DNA of 64,000 bases from Flavobacteriales bacterium (GTDB lineage: Bacteria; Bacteroidota; Bacteroidia; Flavobacteriales_D; Crocinitomicaceae): contig CANGJM010000016.1 in the NCBI GenBank assembly GCA_947454525.1, positions 1 to 64,000 of the forward strand. Direction: 5' to 3'. Within the stretch, counting starts at the first letter, position 1, and every line of letters starts with the position of its first letter. Made by a program: the position numbers and the translations under genes. Under the pieces are notes generated by a model. It was given only the letters and a program-made list of their open reading frames with translations. It was not told the origin of the DNA and did not search any database. This document shows, in pieces, positions 28,448 to 37,489 of this stretch.

Positions 28448-29356
28448 TTATGAACTGATTTTAGAGATTTCGCTACTCGGAAAATAATTGAATTCTGGCA
28501 ACTGTTTATTTATTAGCCTAATACGATGATGTTCTCCTAATATAATAGACCAATCAGAAAGGTAAGATGAAGTTTTAAGAATATATTTTGCTTTGGACAT
28601 AATTAACAAATCCTCTAAAGCTTTTAAGTTAACAGAATAAAATTCACTGCAATTCAGAATTTCTGTATGATGCACATGCGGTTTATTTATATCTATTTCA
28701 TTGGGAAATATAAGTGAAAATGACTTTAAATTTTTTCTCACCAATTCTTGAAGTCTGTAATCATCTGTAAAAACACTAATTTCTTTTGGTGTAGTAATAG
28801 AAATAAAATCATTAATTTGATCCAATAATTCCTCATCTGTAAATTGAACAGATTCATTGATTTTGTCTGTACCTCTAAGATGTAAAACTAATGCTTCGGA
28901 AATATTACCTGGAGGCGTATTAAAAACAATTGGGTCAAAATATTTTTCAATTAAAAATCTAGTAATTTTCAAATTTAGTTTATCGTTAATTTGAGATAAG
29001 CCCCAGATTAAGTCCATTCGGTAAATTGAAATTCGAAATTTCGTTTGACTTTTGTAATCCTCCCTAAATTTAAAAATCTCACTGCATACGTTTCGTTTAC
29101 AGTGTTTATGTCCTATTTCAATATTCACTTTAATATTTTTCTTTTCTGCTAAATACAGAAATTCTAACATCCAATTTAATTTAGAACCTAAACCATGTTC
29201 TGAAGTAATAATAATTGAAATTTCCCGTAAAACATAAACTGAAAAATAAAATTGTATGGACTTAAAACATTGAGTTAAACGAAATAAAAAGAACTTAATC
29301 AATTTATTTCGTTTTACCAAAAAGTAGTTATAACACCTTTTTGTAAAAGATTGCAT
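28448..29356 (-). CDS. O-fucosyltransferase-like glycosyltransferase (GT11/GT23-like)
   Basis: A 302-aa protein with a hydrophobic, basic N-terminus. Two segments suggest a GDP-fucose-dependent GT-B enzyme: ISIIITSEHGLGSKLNW (a Gly-x-Gly loop as in the alpha-1,2/1,6-fucosyltransferase group) and ALVLHLRGTDKI, which matches the H-x-R-x-x-D GDP-binding motif. ISVFTDDYRLQELV and a C-terminal DLLIMSKAKYILKTSSYLSDW also fit that fold. GDP-fucose genes (gmd, fcl) in the same locus support it. I am moderately sure of the family and not of linkage. Overlaps the FkbM gene upstream by 29 bp. Confidence 0.6.
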   Translation of the reverse strand: MQSFTKRCYNYFLVKRNKLIKFFLFRLTQCFKSIQFYFSVYVLREISIIITSEHGLGSKLNWMLEFLYLAEKKNIKVNIEIGHKHCKRNVCSEIFKFREDYKSQTKFRISIYRMDLIWGLSQINDKLNLKITRFLIEKYFDPIVFNTPPGNISEALVLHLRGTDKINESVQFTDEELLDQINDFISITTPKEISVFTDDYRLQELVRKNLKSFSLIFPNEIDINKPHVHHTEILNCSEFYSVNLKALEDLLIMSKAKYILKTSSYLSDWSIILGEHHRIRLINKQLPEFNYFPSSEISKISS

Positions 29357-30116
29357 TGTTTACTGAATTAGTTAAATCTGATTTATTACACAATTCAAAA
29401 CCCGTATATTCAAAAATTTCAAAAATTTTATTTGCATTTGGTATATCATTATTTATTTCACAAATCACATAAAGATTGGACAACTTTGATAACAAATCTT
29501 GTATTGATTCTATAACGGTTAATTCGAAACCTTCAACATCAATTTTAATTAGTTTGATTCTATTTAAATAGTAATCACCCAGTATTTTATCTACTTCTAC
29601 AACTGGTACCTTTTCATCACCATTTGTTCCATTTATTATTTGATTTGTACCGGTATTTGTAATTGGTCCATAAGCTAAACTTAGAAAGTCATTTACTTGT
29701 TTACCAACAGCCATTGGAATGATTCTAATTTTTGGAGCAATATCCTTGTTTAACTCTAGATTATGATAAAACGAAATTAACTCTCTTGTAGATGGCTCAA
29801 AACTTACAACTAATGCTCCTTTCTTTGCGGCTAACAAGCTAAATAGACCGAAATTCGCGCCAATATCAATAAAAACATCGTTTTCTGATAATCGTTCAAC
29901 TAAATTTTTAACCTCTTTATCGAAACCGTTGTTTAATATCAATCTCGAATCTATGTAACCAATTGGGTTTAATTTAAAAAGTACTCCATCGACTTTGAAG
30001 TGTAATCTGATGCGAGATACAATTGGCCGAAGTGTTCGAAAAATTAATTTATAAACTAAACCGTTGTCTTTAATTTTTGAGCACAAAATAAGATATAACC
30101 TTACGAAATAAACCAT
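29328..30116 (-). CDS. FkbM family methyltransferase
   Basis: A 262-aa S-adenosylmethionine-dependent methyltransferase. Motif I is DVFIDIGANFGLFSLLAA; VSFEPSTRELISF follows, with the acidic residue at the end of strand 2. IKLIKIDVEGFELTVIESI is the FkbM-specific D-V-E-G segment. In polysaccharide clusters FkbM proteins O-methylate sugars. The N-terminal 40 residues are basic and hydrophobic. Overlaps the GT10 gene upstream by 16 bp. Confidence 0.88.
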   Translation of the reverse strand: MVYFVRLYLILCSKIKDNGLVYKLIFRTLRPIVSRIRLHFKVDGVLFKLNPIGYIDSRLILNNGFDKEVKNLVERLSENDVFIDIGANFGLFSLLAAKKGALVVSFEPSTRELISFYHNLELNKDIAPKIRIIPMAVGKQVNDFLSLAYGPITNTGTNQIINGTNGDEKVPVVEVDKILGDYYLNRIKLIKIDVEGFELTVIESIQDLLSKLSNLYVICEINNDIPNANKIFEIFEYTGFELCNKSDLTNSVNNAIFYKKVL

Positions 30117-31021
30117 TGTTTTATTTTAAATTTTATGTTTTCATTTTTGTAATAGATTGACGTCAATATCCAACGTAATCTATTTGAACTTTTCTTTGCT
30201 GACATTAATGCATCTATAACAAACTTTTCAAATTTATCACCACTTAACAATTCTTGATAGTTACTTTCATTTATCCAACTCTTATTCCATAATTCTTCAA
30301 GTTTACTGTCATCCTTAAGCAATTCATAAACTTTTTCAGCATTCCAATCAAAGTCATTTGAAGAAAGTATATTGATAAAACTTTCCTGATTAAAATATTT
30401 GCCTACATCAGGATCGCCAAAATAAATAGGTATGACATTACAGTGCATCGCCTCAAAAAGTTTCTCAGTACAATATCCTTTTTGTTGTATGTTTTCAAAA
30501 CAAATTATGAATTTATATTCACTAATGAAATCATGTTTTTGCGGTAATAAAAAGACTTTCCCAACATTATTCATAAAGGAACCTCCTGAATCAACCTTTA
30601 TAAATTTACTCAATTTATTATAAAAATCAATCCTATCTTGCGCATTTGGATTACCAATTATTATGCAGCAATCTTTCTTTTTTTTAAATGTTTGGAAGGA
30701 GATTTTCGGTGTTAAAATTTTATTTGGATTGTCCCAAACAACCCAATGTGGCATATAAAAGAAATTTCTTTGAGAACTGGGATTCATTGAAATACAATAG
30801 TCGAACATGAATTCTGGTAAAATAACACTTTCTCCACTGTAGAATATTTTTAAACCTTTTGCTTTTAGGTGATTTTGTCCAAATAATGAAAAGAAAACGA
30901 CATCAGCTTCGTCGATGCAATTTGTTATACTGTAATTAATCGAGTGTTTTTTTAAAATTGAAATAAAAAAATTATCGGACGTGTTAAATCCAGTCCAAAA
31001 GTCCGAGAAATTAATTTTCAT
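30101..31021 (-). CDS. Alpha-1,3/1,4-fucosyltransferase, GT10 family
   Basis: A 306-aa protein of the GT10 family, as in Helicobacter and Bacteroides Lewis-antigen enzymes. The donor-binding region is unmistakable: YKFIICFENIQQKGYCTEKL, then AMHCNVIPIYFGDPDV and FNQESFI. The N-terminal part has ADVVFFSLFG and IFYSGESV. It should transfer fucose from GDP-fucose, supplied by Gmd and Fcl at 42-44 kb, to a GlcNAc-like residue. It is close to the short bacterial form and lacks a long heptad-repeat tail. Overlaps its neighbours by 16 and 11 bp. Confidence 0.9.
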   Translation of the reverse strand: MKINFSDFWTGFNTSDNFFISILKKHSINYSITNCIDEADVVFFSLFGQNHLKAKGLKIFYSGESVILPEFMFDYCISMNPSSQRNFFYMPHWVVWDNPNKILTPKISFQTFKKKKDCCIIIGNPNAQDRIDFYNKLSKFIKVDSGGSFMNNVGKVFLLPQKHDFISEYKFIICFENIQQKGYCTEKLFEAMHCNVIPIYFGDPDVGKYFNQESFINILSSNDFDWNAEKVYELLKDDSKLEELWNKSWINESNYQELLSGDKFEKFVIDALMSAKKSSNRLRWILTSIYYKNENIKFKIKQWFIS

Positions 31022-31793
31022 ATTTGATGTGTTTATTCCAAAAATCTAAATCATATTTCCACCAAGCGTGGCACCCAAAAGGCAGAGTGTTATTATTCAA
31101 TTTTAAAAGTTCCCTAGGGTTGATTTCAAATGAGAATTTTATCGCTTCTTCAACTGGTGCAATGTTTACTTGTATTCCTTTTTCACTCAATCGATATCCA
31201 TAAAAAATATCTTCCGGATCATCATTAAATAAAAATACTGAATTATTTAAATGGATTTTCTTTAAGAATTTAAAAATCATTACCGTAACAAGACCAATTA
31301 TTTTTAAGATTATATTTCTGGAATAATATATCTTAGGTGGTTGTATGTATTCATTTATTTTATTCTTCAAAGAAACTTTTCTTAAAGAAAACCCAGAATT
31401 ACCAACTCCAATGATTTTTGAATTAGAATCAGCTTGAGTAAATCCTTCATACCATGGTGCGCCTATATAATCATATCCCTTTGCACACCACATATCTAAT
31501 TCGTCTCTAAAGACAAAGGCGTCAAGTTCATAGGTTAGGATAAAGTCGTATTTACTGAAGTGCCTATAAAATAATTTGCTCTTTTTTAGCTTATTGTACC
31601 ATTTTAAATTACTCATCCAAAGTGAATTAACAACTACCTTTTCAAGACCATAAAAATCTATATCCTTAATTTTAGAAGGGCAAACAATGACTATTTTCCA
31701 ATTTGAGAGAACATCTATTAATCTCTTTATTGATAAATCTTCATTTTTAGTTAGTTTCTTTTTGTGTATAGGTATTACTACGATACAACTCAT
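31011..31793 (-). CDS. DUF5672 family protein, probable glycosyltransferase
   Basis: A 260-aa protein with the DUF5672 hallmarks: VVIPIHKKKL at the start, FILTYELDAFVFRDEL, GYDYIGAPWYEGF, GVGNSGFSLRKVS, and PEDIFYGY. The acidic ELDAF segment in the place of a DxD, and the G-N-S/G-G-F-S-L-R stretch, resemble GT-A enzymes. The family is found almost only in glycan loci, so a transferase role is likely though not proven. Abuts the GT2 gene upstream without a gap. Confidence 0.82.
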   Translation of the reverse strand: MSCIVVIPIHKKKLTKNEDLSIKRLIDVLSNWKIVIVCPSKIKDIDFYGLEKVVVNSLWMSNLKWYNKLKKSKLFYRHFSKYDFILTYELDAFVFRDELDMWCAKGYDYIGAPWYEGFTQADSNSKIIGVGNSGFSLRKVSLKNKINEYIQPPKIYYSRNIILKIIGLVTVMIFKFLKKIHLNNSVFLFNDDPEDIFYGYRLSEKGIQVNIAPVEEAIKFSFEINPRELLKLNNNTLPFGCHAWWKYDLDFWNKHIKYEN

Positions 31794-32798
31794 TTAAAAT
31801 AATTTATTAAAAAAAACTTTTATTAAATATTTCAGAATTTCTTTTTTTGGTTGATTCAATAAAACTTTTTTGTTTTTTACCAATAAAATACTCAAGGATT
31901 TTAAATTAAAATTTTCAGGACTTTCAATAATATATTTATTTATTCTTTCAATAGTTTCAATTATAACATGTTTTAAACCATTATTTATTATCAATTCGGC
32001 ATTTATCAATTTCTCTAAGCCTAATTGAATTTCTAAGAGATAATTTAAATCATTCTGATCAAAAGATTCAATATTTAATTTCATATCGTTATCAGGTCCT
32101 AAATACCAATTGAGATATGACAATCTAATTTTCAACGAATTCCTATTTTGAAGAAATTGTTTTGTTTGCGAAACTTGCTGATTATGCACCCTGTAACTTA
32201 TTAGAATTTCAGGTATATTTGCGAATTTCGCGCCTGCAATTTGAACCATTCTAGTCCACAAATCATAATCTTCTGAAGGTTCCATTTTAGGGTTATACAA
32301 CAACATGTTTTGGGTTAAAAAACTCTTTCTAAACATAACTGACGAATGACAAAACACTGATCCCCAAAACAACCCTTTTATTATATCGTCATGTTCTACT
32401 GGATGCTTTATTATTTCCTTATTATTCATCAACTCATAATAAGTTCCGCATAACATGATTTTTTGATTTTCCTTCAAATAGTTAAATTGAATTTCGAGTC
32501 TATTCATATTCGATATATCATCACTATCCATTCTTGCAATTAACTCTCCTCTCGCAATTGATAACGCATAATTCAACCCAAACACGTAACCTTTATTTAA
32601 TTCATTTTCAATAAGGATTATTCTTTCATCAGTAAATGACTTGATGATTTCTTTACTACCATCGGTAGATGCATCATCTATGATTATAAACTCAAAATCT
32701 GTAAAAGTTTGATTGAGAATACTATTTAACGCCTCATTTAAATACTTAGAAGTATTGTAAACAGGCATAATTACAGATACTTTAGGACTTTGATGCAT
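31794..32798 (-). CDS. Glycosyltransferase family 2
   Basis: A 334-aa GT-A enzyme: PKVSVIMPVYNTSKYL, SILNQTFTDFEFIIIDDAST, KGYVFGLNYALSIARGELIARMDSDD with the metal site, FCHSSVMFRKSFL and MEPSEDYDLWTRM. The remaining 120 residues form a helical tail. It starts at ATG 32798. Upstream is a 456-bp stretch without a convincing gene, so this gene may begin a separate transcript or follow a decayed gene. Confidence 0.9.
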   Translation of the reverse strand: MHQSPKVSVIMPVYNTSKYLNEALNSILNQTFTDFEFIIIDDASTDGSKEIIKSFTDERIILIENELNKGYVFGLNYALSIARGELIARMDSDDISNMNRLEIQFNYLKENQKIMLCGTYYELMNNKEIIKHPVEHDDIIKGLFWGSVFCHSSVMFRKSFLTQNMLLYNPKMEPSEDYDLWTRMVQIAGAKFANIPEILISYRVHNQQVSQTKQFLQNRNSLKIRLSYLNWYLGPDNDMKLNIESFDQNDLNYLLEIQLGLEKLINAELIINNGLKHVIIETIERINKYIIESPENFNLKSLSILLVKNKKVLLNQPKKEILKYLIKVFFNKLF

Positions 32799-33254
32799 TT
32801 TAGTTATAAATAAATGGGAATATTAAAATTAAGGAATGTTTCACGATTAAATATTGTCAACTATTATGAAAAAAATTACAAAATTATTTTAGTAATTTCA
32901 TCTCAAAATTTACTTTTGAGAAATTATTACATTTTCAGAACTCAAAGGTTTTTAAAAATAATAATCGCCACACAAACCGTTTTGAAAAGGAATTCTCAAC
33001 ACTGCCCATCCTTTTCCAAGATTAAACATATTTTTAAGTCTTTAGCATATAATGCGTTTTTTCTTAACCCAAAATATAATAAGTCGTTTAAGCGTTCGAT
33101 AATTTGTAGCCTTTTATCGGTCAAGTCAAACATACAAAGTTTTTTAATTTTTGAATTAATATACTAGTTATTGCATCTTTAAATTACTTTGTAGAATTAA
33201 TAGTCTGCAGAGCAGATGTCAAACAGTCCCCCTTGTAATTATTTGAAATTTCTT
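32799..33254. other. AT-rich gap inside the otherwise overlapping operon
   Basis: All other genes of the AT-rich block overlap or nearly touch, so this gap is out of character. I see no repeat family here. A plus-strand open frame (32814-33167) has an amino-acid composition typical of AT-rich chance frames. A 45-codon minus-strand frame (32996-33133) starts MFDLTDKRLQIIERLNDLLY and could be a remnant of a lost gene; I do not recognise it. Confidence 0.5.
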
Positions 33255-34049
33255 TTAAAGAAGAAATGCTTTATTTATTCCAACTGTCAATTCTCCTATA
33301 TTAAAAACGATAAAACCACTATTTCTTAAAATAATTTCAATTTTTTTTGGTGAAATAAATTCCTCATGCACCTCTATTGCTATTATTCTAGTTTTTTGTA
33401 AAAAATCAATATCAGCATTAAATATCTCTGATTCGGCTCCTTCTATATCCATTTTCAATAAATCTATTTCATCCCATTTTTTTTCCAATAAGAGATCATT
33501 TAGTGTAACTGAATTTATTTCACCATCTGGATCTAAAACTGTTGTTGTTGACCAATCAAGACCATCTCTAAAATTATTGTTTGTGTTATATTTATGGTTT
33601 GAATTACTTGACAAAGCAATACATTTGAATTCTATTCGATTGTCCAAATGATTTAATTCTATGTTCTTTTTTAATAAATAAACATTGTCTTCTGAAGGTT
33701 CAATAGAAATGATATCTACATTTAAATCAATTGCAAAATATAAAGAAGTATATCCAACATTTGCTCCGGCATCAATAATTTGATACTTATCTTTTTTTAT
33801 ATTAAGTAAAATCTCCTTTATAATTTTATATTCTTCTGAAACGAAAATCTGGCTATAGACTGACATATCACTATGATCCTTTCCTCTCATCACAACTTTA
33901 AATCCATCAAAAAGAATTATGTTCACATCATCTATTTTGCTATGATTTAGATAACCAGGTAGCCATGTAATACGTTTTTCAAAGTAACTATCTGTATTCG
34001 AATTTATAGGGAATAATATTCTGAATATACTTTTAAGTTTAGAAATCAT
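33255..34049 (-). CDS. FkbM family methyltransferase
   Basis: A 264-aa S-adenosylmethionine-dependent methyltransferase. YQIIDAGANVGYTSLYFA is motif I, ISIEPSEDNVYLL the second acidic loop, and IDLLKMDIEGAESEIF the FkbM core. Only distantly similar to the other FkbM at 29328, so the two probably methylate different sugars. It ends near 33255 before the AT-rich gap; its start is 1 bp from the acetyltransferase stop. Confidence 0.88.
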   Translation of the reverse strand: MISKLKSIFRILFPINSNTDSYFEKRITWLPGYLNHSKIDDVNIILFDGFKVVMRGKDHSDMSVYSQIFVSEEYKIIKEILLNIKKDKYQIIDAGANVGYTSLYFAIDLNVDIISIEPSEDNVYLLKKNIELNHLDNRIEFKCIALSSNSNHKYNTNNNFRDGLDWSTTTVLDPDGEINSVTLNDLLLEKKWDEIDLLKMDIEGAESEIFNADIDFLQKTRIIAIEVHEEFISPKKIEIILRNSGFIVFNIGELTVGINKAFLL

Positions 34050-34050
34050 A

Positions 34051-34566
34051 CTATCTTTTTTTTAATAACTTTCCCGGGATTCCTCCAATAATAGAGTATG
34101 GGTCAACTGATTTATTTACCACTGCACCAGCTGCAATAATGGATCCCTTTCCAATTGTAACACCATCTAAAATACGACAACCTCCACCAATCCATACATC
34201 ATCCTCTATTGTGATACCCTTACAAATCAAACCTTGCGAGTTGATAGTTTTATTTCTATCAGTATAAATATGATTAGCTGGAATAACCATAGTGTGTCCT
34301 GCAATTAATACATCATTGCCAATTTTTAATCCCCCATGTCCATATAAAATTGTGTACGGATTAATTGAACATCTATCACCTACTTCTATTTTTCCGCCAT
34401 AGGTCATAAGAATCACTCCATTTAATAACTCACAGTTTTCACCTATATTTATTTCCCCACCATATTGTGTTTCTATCACAACATTTGAAGAAATCTTGGT
34501 TCCGTTACCAATAATAATATTTCTATTACTTCGAAAAAAATCTCGGATTTTTGATATTAATGCCAT
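34051..34566 (-). CDS. Hexapeptide-repeat acetyltransferase
   Basis: A 171-aa left-handed beta-helix protein with many I-G-x-x hexapeptides (IGNGTKIS, IGENCEL, VGDRCSINPYT, IGNDVLIAGHTMV, IEDDVWIGGGCRIL, IGKGSIIAAGAVV) and the usual end PYSIIGGIPGKLLKKR. It should O- or N-acetylate a sugar from acetyl-CoA. I chose the ATG at 34566, which lies 10 bp inside the wzt end; an in-frame TTG at 34572 is possible but less likely. Catalytic His is probably in AGHTM. Confidence 0.85.
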   Translation of the reverse strand: MALISKIRDFFRSNRNIIIGNGTKISSNVVIETQYGGEINIGENCELLNGVILMTYGGKIEVGDRCSINPYTILYGHGGLKIGNDVLIAGHTMVIPANHIYTDRNKTINSQGLICKGITIEDDVWIGGGCRILDGVTIGKGSIIAAGAVVNKSVDPYSIIGGIPGKLLKKR

Positions 34567-35768
34567 GTGCAATTAATCTTTAAACTACCTGTATTAGCTG
34601 AGTAAATACTTAAGTCACTATCTATATCAATGACGTCGAAATTGCAAATATCGTCAACATACTCATGGACAATTTCACCTTCAAAAACAGCAAAATCTAC
34701 ACTGAATTTACCTTCCATTAATACATGTCTAGGTATTTTAACAAAAATCAATTTAGTATGAGCTTCCAAAGAATAAATACTTGTAAACAATTTTGTTTTA
34801 TCACTATTTAATAACGACATTCCAATAGTGCAATTAAAGTTGATGTCTTGTAGTTTTACTTTAAAAATAATTTCATCAGAGTGAAAAAAGCTACCTTTAT
34901 AATTGTCGATTTGCACCTCAGTTATGTATACTTGATCTTCCTCTTTTGCCTTATATACATTTGATTCATTGTTTGATAAATTAATATATTGGTTGATTAC
35001 TAATCGTGTGTCATCCAAGATGTCTAATTGCCCGTGTTTTAATAATATTGACTTTTTGCAGAGCTGAGAAATCGCCGCCATATTATGACTCACAAACAAA
35101 ACCGTTCTCCCCTCACCTTTACTCACCTCACCCATTTTACCAAGACACTTCTTTTGAAACTCTGCGTCACCAACAGCGAGTACTTCATCTACGATGAGAA
35201 TTTCAGATTCTAGGTGAGCCGCTACAGCAAAAGCAAGCCGCACATACATACCTGATGAGTAGCGCTTTACCGGTGTATCAATGTAACGCTCTACACCAGA
35301 GAAGTCAATGATTTCATCTAGTTTGCGGTCAATTTCACGTTTTCGCATGCCGAGAATGGCACCGTTGAGGTAGATGTTTTCACGGCCGGTAAGCTCTGGG
35401 TGAAAACCGGTTCCTACTTCTAATAAAGAAGCCACACGGCCCTTAATGTTGATTTTTCCGGTGGTTGGAGTGGTAACTCGCGAAAGAATTTTTAGCAAGG
35501 TGCTTTTTCCAGCACCGTTGCGGCCGATGATTCCAACAGCGTCTCCTTGGTTGATTTCGAAGTTGATGTCTTGTAAGGAATAGACAATATCAGATGCTCC
35601 TTTGTTAGCACGGTCGTTGCTTTCTCCGATTTTTAGAAAAGGATCTTCTTGTTTTAGTATGCGGGTTTTAAACCAACGCTCCATATCACGGGATATGGTT
35701 CCAGTGCCTATTTCTCCGAGGCGGTAGATTTTGGAGAGGTTTTCAACTTTGATTGCAGTGTTACTCAT
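34557..35768 (-). CDS. wzt: ABC transporter ATPase for polysaccharide export (Wzt)
   Basis: A 403-aa protein. The nucleotide-binding domain (about 1-245) has Walker A GRNGAGKST (82-90), the Wzt-type YSSGMYVRLAFA signature (170-181), Walker B ILIVDEVLAVGD (190-201) and the H-loop FVSHNM. The C-terminal domain (about 255-403) is the glycan-recognition part. Base composition changes abruptly near 35030, close to the domain boundary: the ATPase part looks like the GC-richer flank, the C-terminal part like the AT-rich block. This suggests a recombination junction inside the gene. Its partner Wzm is 2.8 kb away at 38577, separated by a DUF4062 gene and repeats. ATG 35768 is 5 bp after an array end. 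Confidence 0.93.
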   Translation of the reverse strand: MSNTAIKVENLSKIYRLGEIGTGTISRDMERWFKTRILKQEDPFLKIGESNDRANKGASDIVYSLQDINFEINQGDAVGIIGRNGAGKSTLLKILSRVTTPTTGKINIKGRVASLLEVGTGFHPELTGRENIYLNGAILGMRKREIDRKLDEIIDFSGVERYIDTPVKRYSSGMYVRLAFAVAAHLESEILIVDEVLAVGDAEFQKKCLGKMGEVSKGEGRTVLFVSHNMAAISQLCKKSILLKHGQLDILDDTRLVINQYINLSNNESNVYKAKEEDQVYITEVQIDNYKGSFFHSDEIIFKVKLQDINFNCTIGMSLLNSDKTKLFTSIYSLEAHTKLIFVKIPRHVLMEGKFSVDFAVFEGEIVHEYVDDICNFDVIDIDSDLSIYSANTGSLKINCTWH

Positions 35769-35992
35769 TTGTCAATGTGCTAGTGTGCTAATGTGCCAAT
35801 GTGCTAATTTGTCGCTGTTGGCTCTTCGCAAGCGAAGATAGGTGACATCCGCCGTAGCTTTAGGTCAGGAGGATTTGTATTTTGTTTCTTTTCGCTTTGC
35901 TCAAAGTTTTTAGCTCAGAGTTTAGCGGAGTTTAACGAGTTGCGCAGAGTTTTGTTTTTTGCTACGAATTCCGAGAATTTTCACGAATTGTT
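35769..35992. repeat. Spacer 9, left part only
   Basis: Left array (35776-35809), left-end module with TTCGCAAGCGAA, GACATCCGCCGTAGC module, GCGGAGTTTAACGAGTTGCGCAGAG-type module (in two parts) and CCGAGAATTTTCACGAATT, then the 3' end of the second DUF4062 gene. The order is the same as in spacer 7 before the first DUF4062 gene. Confidence 0.72.
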
Positions 35993-37489
35993 TTACAGTT
36001 TATTTTTTCGATTCATTATTTCCCAAAAACCATGTTTATCAGAGCCGGTGCGCGAAACTACGCTATCTCGCTTTAATTTTTCAATGTCTCGAGCAATAGT
36101 TCTTCTAACAACACCCATGATTTTTGCTATCTCAGTAGTAGTAATTTTGTTGTTGTTTTTTATTAGCTCAACAATTGCATTTCGTCTATTTTCTGTGACA
36201 TCTTCTGTGACATCTTCTGTGACATCTTCTGTGACATTATCTACGTCTTTTACATCAGTGTCTTCATTATCTTCCGAGTTTTTACGCCAAAGAATGGTCT
36301 TGAAATTTTCTTCCTGAACAAACTCGGGAGCTTTTTTCAAACCCGCCTCTTTACAAAGTCGAATAATATCGCCAGTTCCTGTACCCATCCTTTCGATGAA
36401 ACCAGCAAGATACATGGGCTCCGCAAGTAACGGATTGGCTGGAATGGAACTGTGGGGCTTTCTAAGTTTAGCAGTGGTTAATCCGTAAGGCAAACTACCC
36501 GGATTCCAAATTTCTAGACGGTCTTTAAAAAGCATAACCTGAATACTGCCATTACTTGTATAATCACGATGTGCCACAGCATTTACAATGGCTTCAGTCA
36601 CTGCCGCAGGAGGTAACTCATATTGTATGGGAACTTGAATGCTTTCCTCACGCGTTCCGACGGAAACGTCAATTCTGGAAAGTACAAAATCGACAGCCTG
36701 ATTCACTAACTGGAACACATCTCCCTTGTACACATGATAAGAAGGGATAGGTTTCGTTATTGTTGTTCCGTGAAAATGAGCACATTTTATCTCTGAACTA
36801 ATAAAAAATTGCTGTGGATTCTTGGCAAACAATAAAATCGCAGCATTTGTTACGCGTTGTTGCACCAACAAATTAAGATGGGTGAGAATCGTTTCCGAAG
36901 GGGATTCAACCGAAAAAGGAAACCCTCTTTTGGCTTTAGCTATACCAACAAAATCAGCGATTTTTTGACAGTCTAAATCGTCCATAACAGCCCGCGTATG
37001 GACTGTAGCGTCAAACGGGGTGGTTCTTATGAATTCTTTTTCTTCGAGATAATGAATCAAAGAAACATAAACGGCCGTTTTTAATTCTAGAGGTGAATTA
37101 AACCGCTTTCGAACCAACAATTGCTGGGCTTTTTCAATCAGCATTCGTTCCTTTAAATCCCGATCTGTATCGGCATCATTACTCAAAAAAACCAATCGTG
37201 TTTTCGAATGAAGTCCTGCAAGATCAAACTCTCTTTCCGTTGGAGAAATACCTTCTGAATCTTCAAATCCATATTGTTTACCAAAAATACCCAGATAAAT
37301 ATCGCAATGTTCCACTTCATTACTATAAACCGAAACCGCAGAATAATTTACCGCAGGGACATTCTCGAAAATAAAAGGTTCGAAAAACCTCCCAAGTAAC
37401 GCATCAGAAGTCATATAATCACACAGAATAAGACGCTCTTCAGCAAATTCTGATTGTACACTACTAATAAATACCCTGATTTTTTTCAA
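35993..37489 (-). CDS. DUF4062 - GHKL-type ATPase - winged-helix protein (copy 2)
   Basis: A 498-aa paralogue of 14510-16021 along the whole length. DUF4062 comes first (KKIRVFISSVQSEF, CDIYLGIFGKQYGF, SPTEREF). The GHKL/COG2865 part has EAIVNAVAHRDYTS, LEIWNPGSLP and ERMGTGTGDII. The linker of DVTE repeats (about 417-432) is encoded by a 12-bp tandem repeat at 36192-36238. The C-terminal helix-turn-helix (TTEIAKIMGVVRRTIARDIE) is DeoR/HTH_11-like. The only start is a TTG at 37489 (an in-frame stop lies two codons upstream). It separates wzt from wzm, which are normally adjacent, so it looks inserted. Function unknown; defence or regulation are both possible. Confidence 0.84.
   Translation of the reverse strand: MKKIRVFISSVQSEFAEERLILCDYMTSDALLGRFFEPFIFENVPAVNYSAVSVYSNEVEHCDIYLGIFGKQYGFEDSEGISPTEREFDLAGLHSKTRLVFLSNDADTDRDLKERMLIEKAQQLLVRKRFNSPLELKTAVYVSLIHYLEEKEFIRTTPFDATVHTRAVMDDLDCQKIADFVGIAKAKRGFPFSVESPSETILTHLNLLVQQRVTNAAILLFAKNPQQFFISSEIKCAHFHGTTITKPIPSYHVYKGDVFQLVNQAVDFVLSRIDVSVGTREESIQVPIQYELPPAAVTEAIVNAVAHRDYTSNGSIQVMLFKDRLEIWNPGSLPYGLTTAKLRKPHSSIPANPLLAEPMYLAGFIERMGTGTGDIIRLCKEAGLKKAPEFVQEENFKTILWRKNSEDNEDTDVKDVDNVTEDVTEDVTEDVTENRRNAIVELIKNNNKITTTEIAKIMGVVRRTIARDIEKLKRDSVVSRTGSDKHGFWEIMNRKNKL

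Noticed and set aside
32814-33167. 117-codon plus-strand frame in the AT-rich gap
   Set aside because: It runs against all neighbours, has a composition typical of chance frames in AT-rich DNA and no recognisable motif.
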